DNA of 57,387 nt from Stutzerimonas chloritidismutans AW-1 (GTDB lineage Bacteria; Pseudomonadota; Gammaproteobacteria; Pseudomonadales; Pseudomonadaceae): assembly GCF_000495915.1 (NCBI RefSeq), contig NZ_AOFQ01000073.1, positions 1 through 57,387 on the forward strand, given 5' to 3'. The notes below the pieces were generated by a model that was not told the origin of the DNA, did not search any database, and was given only the letters and a program-made list of their open reading frames with translations. Shown here in pieces: positions 49,646-57,387 of this stretch; position 1 is the stretch's first letter; the number at the start of each line of letters is the position of its first letter. The translations under genes and the position numbers were made by a program.

Positions 49646-50335
49646 ATGAGTGAGCTGGTCTCCTACCAATTCGAAGACGGCGTCGCCACGCTGACGCTGT
49701 GCAATGGCAAGGTCAACGCCCTTTCGCCTGCCGTGTTCGAGGCGCTCAACGCCGCGCTGGATCGCGCCGAGCAGGACCGTGCCGTCGTGATTCTCACCGG
49801 GCAGCCAGGCATCCTGTCCGGCGGCTACGATCTGAAGGTCATGACGTCGAGCCCGCAGAACGCCATGACGCTGGTCGCTACCGGTTCGACCTTCTCCCGC
49901 CGGATGCTGGCACACCCGTTCCCGATCATCGTGGCGTGCCCAGGGCATGCGATCGCCAAAGGCGCCTTCCTACTGTTGTCCGCCGATTACCGCATTGGTG
50001 TCGAAGGGCCATTCCATATCGGCCTCAATGAGGTGCAGATCGGCATGACCATGCACCATGCAGGCATCGAGTTGGCGCGTGACCGTTTGCGCAAGTCAGC
50101 CTTCCATCGCTCGGTGATCAACGGCGAGATGTTCGATCCGATTGGCGCGGTGGATGCCGGTTTTCTCGACAAGGTGGTGCCGATCGGTGAGCTGCTGGCA
50201 GTCGCCAAAGCCGCGGCCGAGCAGCTGAAGAAGATCAACATGGTGGCGCACAAGAACACCAAGCTCAAAGTGCGCAAGGCGCTGCTGGAAACCCTGGATC
50301 AGGCGATCGCATTGGACCAGCAGCACTTCGGCTGA
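49646..50335 (+). CDS. Crotonase/enoyl-CoA hydratase-family protein
   Basis: This 229-residue enzyme of the crotonase superfamily acts on CoA thioesters. The fold is recognised by VSYQFEDGVATLTLCNGKVN-like opening, VVILTGQPGILSGGYDLKVM with the first oxyanion-hole turn (GGYD), and PFPIIVACPGHAIAKGAFLLL with the second. The catalytic Glu pair of true enoyl-CoA hydratases is not obvious in the expected position (GLNEVQIGM carries one Glu), so the exact reaction (hydratase, isomerase or hydrolase) is uncertain. A terminator follows before aruC. Confidence 0.88.
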   Translation: MSELVSYQFEDGVATLTLCNGKVNALSPAVFEALNAALDRAEQDRAVVILTGQPGILSGGYDLKVMTSSPQNAMTLVATGSTFSRRMLAHPFPIIVACPGHAIAKGAFLLLSADYRIGVEGPFHIGLNEVQIGMTMHHAGIELARDRLRKSAFHRSVINGEMFDPIGAVDAGFLDKVVPIGELLAVAKAAAEQLKKINMVAHKNTKLKVRKALLETLDQAIALDQQHFG

Positions 50336-50411
50336 AAGAGCGCGCGGAGCGCAAGAGAATTTCTTCTCGAGTGCGCACGAGGGCCGGCCCTGCGTTTACA
50401 CTGCGCGAGTG

Positions 50412-50437
50412 ACGCCCCGCCGATGGCGGGGCGTTTT
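50412..50437 (+). terminator. Rho-independent terminator after the crotonase gene
   Basis: A ten-base-pair GC stem (50412-50421 with 50425-50434) with a GAT loop is followed by TTTT and then CATTT. It separates the crotonase unit from aruC. Confidence 0.88.
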
Positions 50438-50474
50438 CATTTCTCATTCCGTGTCGCCTCGCAGGAGAGCCCCG

Positions 50475-51695
50475 ATGTCCGCCCCGCACACCCCGGTAGA
50501 ACGCGCCGATTTCGACCAGGTCATTGTTCCCACCTTCGCCCCCGCAGCCTTCGTACCGGTACGTGGCCTGGGTTCGCGAGTATGGGATCAGAGCGGGCGA
50601 GAACTGGTGGACTTCGCTGGCGGCATCGCGGTCAACGCACTGGGCCATGCGCATCCGGCGATGGTCGCGGCGCTTACCGAGCAGGCTGGCAAGCTCTGGC
50701 ACATTTCCAACATCTATACCAACGAGCCGGCGCTGCGCCTGGCGAAGAAGCTGACGGCAGCGACCTTCGCCGACCGCGCGTTCTTCTGCAATTCCGGCGC
50801 GGAAGCCAACGAGGCGGCGTTCAAGCTGGCCCGTCGTTACGCCCATGACGTCTACGGGCCGCAGAAATTCGAGATTATCTCGGCGCTCAACAGCTTCCAC
50901 GGCCGCACCCTGTTCACCGTCACGGTGGGCGGGCAGTCGAAGTACTCCGACGGCTTCGGGCCAAAGATCGAAGGGATTACCCATGTTCCCTTCAACGATC
51001 TCGACGCCCTGAAAGCGGCGATCTCCGACAAGACCTGCGCGGTGGTGCTGGAGCCGATCCAGGGCGAGAGCGGCATCCTGCCGGGCGACCAGGCCTATCT
51101 GGAAGGCGCTCGCCAGCTGTGCAACGAGCACAACGCGCTGCTCATCTTCGATGAGGTGCAGACCGGCCTCGGCCGTACCGGTGAGCTGTTCGCCTACATG
51201 CACTACGGCGTCACGCCGGACATCCTGACCAACGCCAAGAGCCTGGGCGGCGGCTTCCCGATCGGGACGATGCTGACCACCAACGAGATCGCCGCGCACC
51301 TGAGCGTCGGCACCCACGGCACCACTTATGGCGGCAATCCGCTGGCCTGCGCAGTTGCCGAGACGGTGCTGGATATCGTCAATACGCCGGAGGTGCTCGA
51401 AGGCGTCAAGGCGCGACACGAGCGTTTCAAGGCGCGCCTGATGCAGATCGGTGAGCGCTATGGCGTGTTCAGCCTGGTGCGTGGCCGTGGCCTGCTGATC
51501 GGCTGTGTGTTGAGCGAGGCCTGGAAGGGCAAGGCCGGTGCCTTCTGCGCCGCCGCGGAGAAGCAAGCTCTCATGGTGCTGCAGGCCGGCCCCGACGTGG
51601 TGCGCCTGGCGCCGAGCCTGGTCATCGACGAAGCTGATATCGACGAAGGGCTGGATCGCCTCGAGCGCGCCGTCGCGACGCTGACCCAGGCCTGA
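50475..51695 (+). CDS. aruC: Succinylornithine/acetylornithine aminotransferase AruC
   Basis: This 406-residue PLP-dependent aminotransferase acts in the arginine succinyltransferase pathway (succinylornithine to succinylglutamate semialdehyde) and can serve as acetylornithine aminotransferase in arginine synthesis. The PLP lysine is K255 in TNAKSLGGGFPIG. Other motifs are NSGAEANEAAFKLAR, SFHGRTLFTVTVGGQ, EPIQGESGI and LIFDEVQTGLGRTGE. The start MSAPHTPVERADFD and length match P. aeruginosa AruC. In that species aruFGDB follow. Here only 57 bases separate the stop from a small gene and then astE. Confidence 0.95.
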   Translation: MSAPHTPVERADFDQVIVPTFAPAAFVPVRGLGSRVWDQSGRELVDFAGGIAVNALGHAHPAMVAALTEQAGKLWHISNIYTNEPALRLAKKLTAATFADRAFFCNSGAEANEAAFKLARRYAHDVYGPQKFEIISALNSFHGRTLFTVTVGGQSKYSDGFGPKIEGITHVPFNDLDALKAAISDKTCAVVLEPIQGESGILPGDQAYLEGARQLCNEHNALLIFDEVQTGLGRTGELFAYMHYGVTPDILTNAKSLGGGFPIGTMLTTNEIAAHLSVGTHGTTYGGNPLACAVAETVLDIVNTPEVLEGVKARHERFKARLMQIGERYGVFSLVRGRGLLIGCVLSEAWKGKAGAFCAAAEKQALMVLQAGPDVVRLAPSLVIDEADIDEGLDRLERAVATLTQA

Positions 51696-51752
51696 CCATT
51701 CCCCATGCGCAGCGCCGCGGGCGCCGCGCGTTCTACTAGCGAGAGCAATTCA

Positions 51753-52034
51753 ATGAGCGATAGCCTGCAACTAGTTCTGGAAGATGTCGACGGAACCCAA
51801 CTGGAAACTTCCTGCACCCGTTTTGCCGTGATTTGGCAGGGCCGCGAGGTCTGGATTCAGCAGGTCGGCAACGGTCAGCTGATGATCGGTGTGGACGTCG
51901 AGGACGGCGACACCGAGTACGCCAATCTGGTGCTGCGTCCGTTGGCCACCAATCTGGTTAGCCTGCAGCTGGAAATGGAGCCGGTCGAGGCCGATGACGA
52001 CGAGCACGTCCACGGCCCTGACTGCAATCACTGA
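51753..52034 (+). CDS. Conserved small protein beside astE
   Basis: This 93-residue soluble acidic protein has a beta-rich first two thirds (LQLVLEDVDGTQLETSCTRF, VWIQQVGNGQLMIGVDVEDG, LVLRPLATNLVSLQLEM) and a Cys/His-rich tail (DDDEHVHGPDCNH) that could bind a metal ion. I recall a similar small gene between aruB and aruE in P. aeruginosa, but no function. The start follows GCGAGAG. It probably belongs to the aruC-astE transcription unit: the stop is only 12 bases before the astE start. Confidence 0.8.
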   Translation: MSDSLQLVLEDVDGTQLETSCTRFAVIWQGREVWIQQVGNGQLMIGVDVEDGDTEYANLVLRPLATNLVSLQLEMEPVEADDDEHVHGPDCNH

Positions 52035-52046
52035 CTGCAGACCGGC

Positions 52047-53039
52047 ATGCTCGCTATCGGCAAGCTGCTGGAACTGACCCTCGCCGGGCGCGAGCCCTGC
52101 GAGAAAGTCCAGCTCACCCCGCGCGGGGTGAAGCTGCACTGGCTGGCCGAGGGCGCGCTGCTGGTATCGCCGCCGAGCGGCCAGGATCAAGGCGGCGATC
52201 TGGTCCTGTCGGCCGGCATACACGGCAATGAACTCATCCCCATACATGTTTTGGATCGCCTGATCCGTGCGCTCGCACGGGGCGATGTGCAGCCCCGTGC
52301 GCGACTGTTGCTGCTGTTTGCCAATCCTGCAGCGATGCGTCGCATGGTTCGGTACATCGAACATGACCTTAACCGTCTCTTTCTCGGTGCCCATGCTGAT
52401 GTATGGGGCGGCGAAGCCATTCGTGCGTCAGAGCTTGAGGCATTGGTCGGAGGCTTCTTCAGCGTGTCCGGACGCCAGCGCCGGCACTATGACCTGCACT
52501 CAGCGATGCGCCCGTCGCGTCTCGCCCAGTTTGCGATCTGCCCTTGGCGCGAGGGAGGGGGCGCACAACCCAATGCGTTGGCCCGACTGCATGCTCTGGC
52601 AGTCGACGGCGTCCTGTTGCAGTGCCAGCCCAGCTCTACCTTCAGTGCCATGACCGCCACGCTTCATGGCGCCGAGGCGTTTACCTTGGAGCTTGCCGAA
52701 GGCAAGGACGAGGCACTGCCGCCGGCAGTGCTGCAGTTCGAGCAGGGGCTGATCGCAATGATCGAGGGGCGCGAGTTGCCTGCGGGTGCAGAGGCGCAAC
52801 CGCAGCTGCTGAGTATTTCTCGAGAGATCATCAAGCGCAGCTCGCGGTTTCGGCTGTGTCTACCCGCTGACATCGAGAACTTTGCGCCATTGCCGCTTGG
52901 CAGCCTGCTTGCCGAGGACGACGGCATGCGCTGGGTGGTCGATGAGCCGGACGCGCGCATTCTTTTCCCCATGGCCGATGTTGCCGAAGGACAGCGTGCT
53001 GCATTGATCGTTGTGCCATTGGAGCAGTCCGACACGTAG
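52047..53039 (+). CDS. astE: Succinylglutamate desuccinylase AstE (AruE)
   Basis: This 330-residue zinc carboxypeptidase-fold enzyme performs the last step of the arginine succinyltransferase pathway: succinylglutamate to glutamate plus succinate. Zinc ligands H59 and E62 (AGIHGNELIP) and H151 (YDLHSAMR) and the catalytic E215 (FTLELAEGKDE) are all present. The C-terminal beta domain ends VAEGQRAALIVVPLE. Length is close to the family norm (about 322). It is separated from aruC by one small gene, without the other pathway genes between. Confidence 0.93.
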   Translation: MLAIGKLLELTLAGREPCEKVQLTPRGVKLHWLAEGALLVSPPSGQDQGGDLVLSAGIHGNELIPIHVLDRLIRALARGDVQPRARLLLLFANPAAMRRMVRYIEHDLNRLFLGAHADVWGGEAIRASELEALVGGFFSVSGRQRRHYDLHSAMRPSRLAQFAICPWREGGGAQPNALARLHALAVDGVLLQCQPSSTFSAMTATLHGAEAFTLELAEGKDEALPPAVLQFEQGLIAMIEGRELPAGAEAQPQLLSISREIIKRSSRFRLCLPADIENFAPLPLGSLLAEDDGMRWVVDEPDARILFPMADVAEGQRAALIVVPLEQSDT

Positions 53040-53131
53040 CACTGAGGCGCTCGCTCCGGAAATGGGCGGTTGCAATCGGTCACTTGCGCCCTTATCTAGC
53101 TTCACTCCCTTCGCGTTGTGTGCACCTTCTT

Positions 53132-54061
53132 ATGAGTACTGCTCTGTCCATCCGGCAGTTGACCAAGACCTACGGCAACGGCTTCCAGGCCCTCAAGGGT
53201 ATCGATCTGGACGTGGCCGAAGGCGACTTCTTCGCCTTGCTCGGGCCCAATGGCGCCGGCAAGTCCACCACCATCGGCATCCTCTCCACCCTGGTGAACA
53301 AGAGCGGCGGCACGGTCAACGTGTTCGGTCACGATCTGGATCGCGACCCGTCCGGGCTCAAGCGTTGCCTGGGCGTGGTGCCGCAGGAATTCAACTTCAA
53401 CCAGTTCGAGAAGGCCTTCGACATCCTGGTCACCCAGGCCGGCTACTACGGCATCCCGGCGAAGATTGCCAAGGAGCGCGCGGAGCGCTATCTCAACCAG
53501 CTGGGATTGTGGGACAAGCGTGATGTTTCCTCGCGGATGCTCTCCGGCGGCATGAAGCGCCGCCTGATGATCGCGCGGGCGCTGATCCATCAGCCGCGGC
53601 TGTTGATTCTCGACGAGCCCACCGCGGGTGTGGATATCGAGCTGCGCCGCTCGATGTGGTCGTTCCTTACCGAACTCAACCGCGAAGGCATCACCATCAT
53701 CCTCACCACCCACTATCTGGAGGAGGCCGAACAGCTGTGCCGCAACATCGGCATCATCGACCATGGCCAGATCGTAAAGAACACCAGCATGCGCGAGCTG
53801 CTCTCGCAGCTGCACGTGGAAACCTTTCTGCTGGACCTCAAGGAGTCGCAACTGGTCGCGCCGGAGCTGGGCAGCTATCCGGCGCAGTTGATCGATCATC
53901 ACACCCTCGAGGTGCAGGTGGAGAAGAGTCAGGGCGTGACCGAACTGTTCCGTCTGCTCAGCGCTCAGGGCATCGAGGTGCTGAGCCTGCGCAACAAGAC
54001 CAACCGCCTGGAGGAGCTGTTCGTGTCGCTGGTGGAGAACAACCTGAAGGTGAAGTCATGA
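53132..54061 (+). CDS. yadG: ABC transporter ATP-binding protein (YadG type)
   Basis: This 309-residue ATPase subunit of an ABC-2 exporter has Walker A GPNGAGKST (38-46), signature LSGGMKRRLMIA, Walker B LLILDEPTAGVD and switch HYLEEAEQL. The C-terminal domain (about 225-309) is of the YadG/CcmA accessory kind. The ATG at 53132 is preferred because upstream in-frame codons do not look like a leader. Its stop overlaps the permease start (ATGA). The substrate is not known. Confidence 0.92.
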   Translation: MSTALSIRQLTKTYGNGFQALKGIDLDVAEGDFFALLGPNGAGKSTTIGILSTLVNKSGGTVNVFGHDLDRDPSGLKRCLGVVPQEFNFNQFEKAFDILVTQAGYYGIPAKIAKERAERYLNQLGLWDKRDVSSRMLSGGMKRRLMIARALIHQPRLLILDEPTAGVDIELRRSMWSFLTELNREGITIILTTHYLEEAEQLCRNIGIIDHGQIVKNTSMRELLSQLHVETFLLDLKESQLVAPELGSYPAQLIDHHTLEVQVEKSQGVTELFRLLSAQGIEVLSLRNKTNRLEELFVSLVENNLKVKS

Positions 54062-54837
54062 GCGGCGAACTGCGTCCCAACCTGGTCGCGTTGCAGACCA
54101 TCGTCCAGCGCGAGATCCGTCGCTACACACGCATCTGGCCGCAGACGCTGCTGCCCCCGGCGATCACCATGGTGCTGTACTTCGTCATCTTCGGCAGCCT
54201 GATCGGCGCGCGAATCGGCGACATGGACGGCTTCAGCTACATGGATTACATCGTGCCGGGGCTGATCATGATGTCGGTGATCACCAACTCGTACAGCAAC
54301 GTCGTATCGAGTTTCTTCAGCACCAAGTTCCAGCGCTCCATTGAGGAACTGCTGGTCTCGCCGGTGTCGCCGCATGTGATCGTCATTGGTTTTGCTCTGG
54401 GTGGTATCACTCGCGGGCTGGCGGTTGCGGTAATCGTCACGCTGCTGTCGATGTTCTTCACCGATCTGCAGGTGCACCACCTGGGCGTGACCGTTCTGGT
54501 GATCACCCTGACGGCGAGTATCTTCGCTCTGGGTGGCTTCATCAACGCGGTGTTCGCGCGCAACTTCGACGATATCTCGATCATCCCGACCTTCGTTCTG
54601 ACGCCGTTGACCTACCTGGGCGGGGTGTTCTACTCGATCAACCTGCTGTCGCCCTTCTGGCAGACGCTGTCGCTGGCCAACCCGGTGTTGCACATGGTCA
54701 ATGCGTTTCGCTACGGGATTCTCGGTGTCTCGGATATCCGCATCGGTGTGGCGATCAGCTTCATGCTGGTAGCGGTGGCGGCGCTCTATCTGGTCTCCGT
54801 CGGGCTGCTCAAGAGTGGGCGCGGGATGCGCCAGTAG
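54058..54837 (+). CDS. yadH: ABC-2 type permease (YadH type)
   Basis: This 259-residue inner-membrane permease has six helices: about 31-50, 62-82, 110-133, 140-162, 171-191 and 230-250. The family motif FFSTKFQRSIEELLVSPVSPHVI (cytoplasmic coupling region) and the end VSVGLLKSGRGMRQ identify the YadH/NodJ-like group. The four-base overlap with yadG makes the pair an operon. A terminator follows at 54880-54917. Confidence 0.92.
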   Translation: MSGELRPNLVALQTIVQREIRRYTRIWPQTLLPPAITMVLYFVIFGSLIGARIGDMDGFSYMDYIVPGLIMMSVITNSYSNVVSSFFSTKFQRSIEELLVSPVSPHVIVIGFALGGITRGLAVAVIVTLLSMFFTDLQVHHLGVTVLVITLTASIFALGGFINAVFARNFDDISIIPTFVLTPLTYLGGVFYSINLLSPFWQTLSLANPVLHMVNAFRYGILGVSDIRIGVAISFMLVAVAALYLVSVGLLKSGRGMRQ

Positions 54838-54879
54838 CTGGCACTTGATTTCGGCCGCTGCGCCGATGCCACTGAAAAG

Positions 54880-54917
54880 AACGCCGCGAAGCGCTAAACT
54901 TCGCGGCGTTTCTCGTT
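54880..54917 (+). terminator. Terminator after the yadGH operon
   Basis: A 12-base-pair stem (54880-54891 with 54899-54910) with a seven-base loop is followed by TCTCGTT. The T tract is short, so efficiency may be moderate. It lies between yadH and queF. Confidence 0.75.
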
Positions 54918-54931
54918 CAGGGCCATTCCCC

Positions 54932-55762
54932 ATGCAGCATCCCGCCGAACATTCCCCGCTGGGCAAGTCCAGTGACTACGTCGCCACCTACAGCCCGCAC
55001 CTGCTGTTTCCGATTCCGCGCGCGCCGAAGTGGGCCGAGCTTGGTCTCACCGCCGAGACGCTGCCCTACCAGGGCGTGGATCTTTGGAATTGCTACGAAC
55101 TGTCATGGTTGCTGCCTTCCGGCAAGCCGGTGGTGGCGATCGGTGAATTCGAGATTCCGGCGGACTCGCCGAGCATCATCGAATCCAAGTCGTTCAAGCT
55201 CTATCTGAACTCGCTGAACCAGTCGGTGTTCGAGTCGCGGGAAGCGCTGGCCGAGGTGATGAGCAGCGATCTTTCCGCGGCAGCCGGCAAGCCGGTGAAG
55301 GTGCGCCTGCGCACACTGGATGAGGTGGCGGCCGAGGGTGTTGCGACGCTGCCGGGGCGCTGCGTCGACGATCTGGACGTGACCATCGAGCATTACGACC
55401 ATCCTCAACCGGGACTGTTGGCCTGTGATGCCGGGCATATGGTCGAGGAGTCGCTGCACAGCCACTTGCTCAAGTCCAACTGTCCGGTGACCGGTCAGCC
55501 GGACTGGGGCAGCGTAGTCGTCGAGTACCGTGGCGCGGCGTTGCAGGCGGAGAGCCTGTTGGCCTATCTGGTGAGCTTCCGTCAGCATGCCGACTTTCAC
55601 GAGCAATGCGTGGAGCGCATCTTTCTCGATCTGCAGCGTTTGCTGCAGCCGGAGAAGCTGACCGTCTACGCGCGTTACGTGCGCCGTGGCGGGCTGGACA
55701 TCAATCCGTACCGCAGTACCGAGGCGATGGTCGTGGACAATCGCCGTCTGGTGCGCCAGTAA
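54932..55762 (+). CDS. queF: NADPH-dependent 7-cyano-7-deazaguanine reductase QueF
   Basis: This 276-residue enzyme reduces preQ0 to preQ1 in queuosine synthesis. It is the long, bimodular (YqcD/proteobacterial) type. The NADPH-binding motif E-S-K-S-F-K-L-Y (84-91) is in the N-terminal half. The catalytic C184 (SNCPVTGQPDW) and D191 lie in the C-terminal half, and the substrate-binding HE pair is in FHEQCVERIF. The ATG at 54932 starts the usual opening (EHSPLGKSSDY). Confidence 0.96.
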   Translation: MQHPAEHSPLGKSSDYVATYSPHLLFPIPRAPKWAELGLTAETLPYQGVDLWNCYELSWLLPSGKPVVAIGEFEIPADSPSIIESKSFKLYLNSLNQSVFESREALAEVMSSDLSAAAGKPVKVRLRTLDEVAAEGVATLPGRCVDDLDVTIEHYDHPQPGLLACDAGHMVEESLHSHLLKSNCPVTGQPDWGSVVVEYRGAALQAESLLAYLVSFRQHADFHEQCVERIFLDLQRLLQPEKLTVYARYVRRGGLDINPYRSTEAMVVDNRRLVRQ

Positions 55763-55801
55763 CGCAGCGAGTCAGGGTCGCAGCGCGACCCGTGACCTGC
55801 T

Positions 55802-56068
55802 TCAGATGCCCATGTTGGCCAGGGTCTGCATGATGTTGCGTAGCGTCATGGCCATGCTTGGGTGGCTGACCTCGAAGCGCTCGACGGCCAGGTTGACGCC
55901 ATCCACCAGCGAGTCGTTGTGGTCGGTGCTGCCCTGCGTCGCCAGGCGAACTTCGATGTCCTGGGCGATCGCTTGCAGCGAAGCCCGCTCCTCATCGGTC
56001 AGCGGCGTGTCCTGGGCCAGTTGATAACGCAGTTCTTCGAGCTGCGACTGCAGATCATGTTCCGGCAT
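55802..56068 (-). CDS. DUF4404-family small protein
   Basis: This 88-residue soluble protein has two helices (LQSQLEELRYQLAQ, EERASLQAIAQDIEVRLA) and a conserved C-terminal segment (LVDGVNLAVERFEVSHPSMA followed by NIMQTLANMGI). The HPSMA-type motif and length match DUF4404, which has no known function. The ATG at 56068 has AGAGGGAAG upstream. It is convergent with queF and its start faces mlaA. Confidence 0.88.
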   Translation of the reverse strand: MPEHDLQSQLEELRYQLAQDTPLTDEERASLQAIAQDIEVRLATQGSTDHNDSLVDGVNLAVERFEVSHPSMAMTLRNIMQTLANMGI

Positions 56069-56297
56069 TTTGCTTCCCTCTCATGGGTTTACGGGCGGCG
56101 TGTAATGAACGTCGATAGCTGAAGGTTAAACCAGCGGCCAGGCCTTGTCTGTGCCTTTACCGGCGCTGGCGCAAGCGCCGGCCTGTGCCACGAAAGCCGA
56201 ATATCCGGCTGACTGCCGAAAACAGGATGTTCACTCTATACTGCGCGGTCTGCGTCGGTGCGCCGCATGCACCAAATACCTAAGGGAGAGAAAAGTG

Positions 56298-56999
56298 ATG
56301 CCCAAGATCGCTACGGCCTGGATCGCCGTGCTCAAGGCCAGTTTCGTCGCTACGATCGCCACGCTTGGCGCAGCGCCAGCGTTAGCGGCCGAAGAAGATC
56401 CGTGGGAAGGCGTCAACCGCGCGGTGTTTCGTTTCAATGACACCGTTGACACCTACACCCTCAAGCCATTGGCCCAGGGCTACCAGAAAGTGACGCCGAG
56501 CTTCCTCGAGGACGGAATCGGCAATGTGTTCAGTAATCTCGGTGATGTGGTGGTGCTGACCAATGACCTGCTGCAGGGCAAGGTCCGCGATGCCGGCATC
56601 GACACCAGTCGCATCCTGTTCAATACCACATTCGGCGTGCTCGGTTTCTTCGACGTTGCCACCCGTATGGGGCTGCACAAGAACGATGAGGACTTCGGCC
56701 AGACGCTGGGTGCCTGGGGGCTGGGAAGTGGGCCGTATGTCGTGCTGCCGCTGCTTGGGCCAAGCACGGTGCGTGATGCCGTCGGCCGGGTGCCGGATTC
56801 CTTCCTCGAACCGTATCCGCACATGGATCATGTGCCGACCCGCAACGTGACGCGGGGTGTGGACCTGATCGATACGCGCGCAGGACTGCTGTCAGCCGAG
56901 AAGATGATTCAGGGTGATCGCTACATCTTTGTACGCAACGCCTACCTTCAGAATCGCGAATTCCGGGTCAAGGACGGGGAAGTCGAAGACGACTTCTGA
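56298..56999 (+). CDS. mlaA: MlaA/VacJ-family outer-membrane lipid asymmetry protein
   Basis: This 233-residue protein of the Mla system takes mislocalised phospholipids from the outer leaflet of the outer membrane. Family motifs are EDPWEGVNRAVFRFNDTVD, the tract GNVFSNLGDVVVLTNDLLQG, RILFNTTFGVLGFFDVATRMGL and FGQTLGAWGLGSGPYVVLPLLGPS. The N-terminus is a signal peptide ending APALA with no cysteine in the first 40 residues, so there is no lipobox, unlike E. coli MlaA, which is a lipoprotein. The ATG at 56298 follows GGGAGAG. The other mla genes are not in the window. Confidence 0.93.
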   Translation: MPKIATAWIAVLKASFVATIATLGAAPALAAEEDPWEGVNRAVFRFNDTVDTYTLKPLAQGYQKVTPSFLEDGIGNVFSNLGDVVVLTNDLLQGKVRDAGIDTSRILFNTTFGVLGFFDVATRMGLHKNDEDFGQTLGAWGLGSGPYVVLPLLGPSTVRDAVGRVPDSFLEPYPHMDHVPTRNVTRGVDLIDTRAGLLSAEKMIQGDRYIFVRNAYLQNREFRVKDGEVEDDF

Positions 57000-57038
57000 A
57001 GCCTGGCCGCATTTGCTGCGGCCATCGCTGGAGCAGGG

Positions 57039-57338
57039 TCAGGACATCGAAAGGATTGCCAGACCCAGGCTCTGCCGGCCATCGTCGAGCTGGCTGACGC
57101 GTACGACTTCTGTCTGCGCGTCCAGTCCTTTCAGTTCGCTGTGCTCGGATGGAATGAGTACGCGGACCTTGTCGCCCATGCGAAGTTGGGCGCTGGCCAG
57201 CACCTGCATGCCGGTACTGGAGAGGTCGATACAGGTGCCGCTCAGTTTTGTATCGCCATGTTCCAGCGCAACGGTGGTTTCGATCTGCATTCGGATGAAA
57301 TCGCGCTTTTCACTGTAATCGCGGTCTTTCTGGCTCAT
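57039..57338 (-). CDS. PilZ-domain cyclic-di-GMP receptor
   Basis: This 99-residue single PilZ domain binds cyclic-di-GMP through R12-x3-R16 (KRDFIRMQ) and D38-x-S-x-x-G43 (IDLSSTG), both intact. It has no output domain, so it probably acts by binding a partner. It is convergent with mlaA. With the HD-GYP phosphodiesterase at 48.2 kb it is the second cyclic-di-GMP protein in the window. Confidence 0.92.
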   Translation of the reverse strand: MSQKDRDYSEKRDFIRMQIETTVALEHGDTKLSGTCIDLSSTGMQVLASAQLRMGDKVRVLIPSEHSELKGLDAQTEVVRVSQLDDGRQSLGLAILSMS

Positions 57339-57387
57339 GGTTTCAACCTTTTATATATGGCTCCCGGCATTCTTTTAGCTCCCCTCC

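Overview
The window reads as a chromosomal segment of a high-GC gammaproteobacterium of the Pseudomonas stutzeri / Stutzerimonas kind. This rests on the gene neighbourhoods, recalled rather than searched: gacS with cysM-rlmD-relA-mazG, csp/rlmA/dapE, aruC with astE (aruE), and yadGH-queF-mlaA-pilZ. Genes are dense on both strands and no gene-free stretch exceeds 300 bases. I see no insertion sequence, prophage or CRISPR array. The extreme left edge is a C homopolymer, and two genes carry single-base frameshifts. Both facts suggest a draft contig with some residual base errors.

Region by region. 1-2.4 kb: a class D beta-lactamase cut by the left edge, a GNAT acetyltransferase and a periplasmic serine hydrolase, all on the minus strand. 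2.6-6.2 kb: a Gld-type ABC transporter operon (ATPase, permease, GldG-like auxiliary protein), then a cold-shock gene with its own promoter, long leader and terminator. 6.7-13.8 kb: rlmA-dapE overlapping on the minus strand, tcdA, an OprP-type porin with a strong terminator, a FemAB/GNAT-like protein, a ferritin-like small protein and a periplasmic cyclophilin. 13.8-20.6 kb: two LysR regulators, each divergent from a small gene; a CigR-like protein; a DEAD-box helicase; small proteins; a TauE/SafE exporter; and a one-heme Tll0287-like protein. 20.7-33.7 kb: mnmC, the sensor kinase gacS, a TRIC/YicG channel divergent from an ArgP-like regulator, then cysM, rlmD, relA, mazG and a DUF2058 gene. 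Palindromic repeats flank mazG.

34-42.2 kb: an erythromycin-esterase-like gene and a four-gene minus-strand DNA repair cluster. Its order is MBL-fold exonuclease, ATP-dependent DNA ligase, Lhr-like DEXH helicase and PdeM phosphoesterase. Two features stand out here. The helicase begins with about 100 residues of tandemly repeated, repeat-derived peptide inserted just after its start codon. The exonuclease is frameshifted in a run of six G. 42.3-47.8 kb: fadE, an MscS channel, a periplasmic rhodanese, a 31-residue membrane peptide, a secreted Gly/Pro-rich protein and a frameshifted DUF1810 gene. 47.9-53.0 kb: tRNA-Ser(GGA) with promoter and terminator, an HD-GYP protein, a crotonase and a shortened arginine succinyltransferase locus, in which aruC is followed almost directly by a small gene and astE. 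53.1-57.3 kb: a YadGH-type exporter, queF, a DUF4404 gene, mlaA and a PilZ gene.

Most of the window is core metabolism and regulation: lysine and cysteine biosynthesis, tRNA and rRNA modification, and the Gac and stringent-response regulators. The most unusual content is the ligase-associated repair cluster with its repeat-extended helicase. No clearly new multi-gene system was found.
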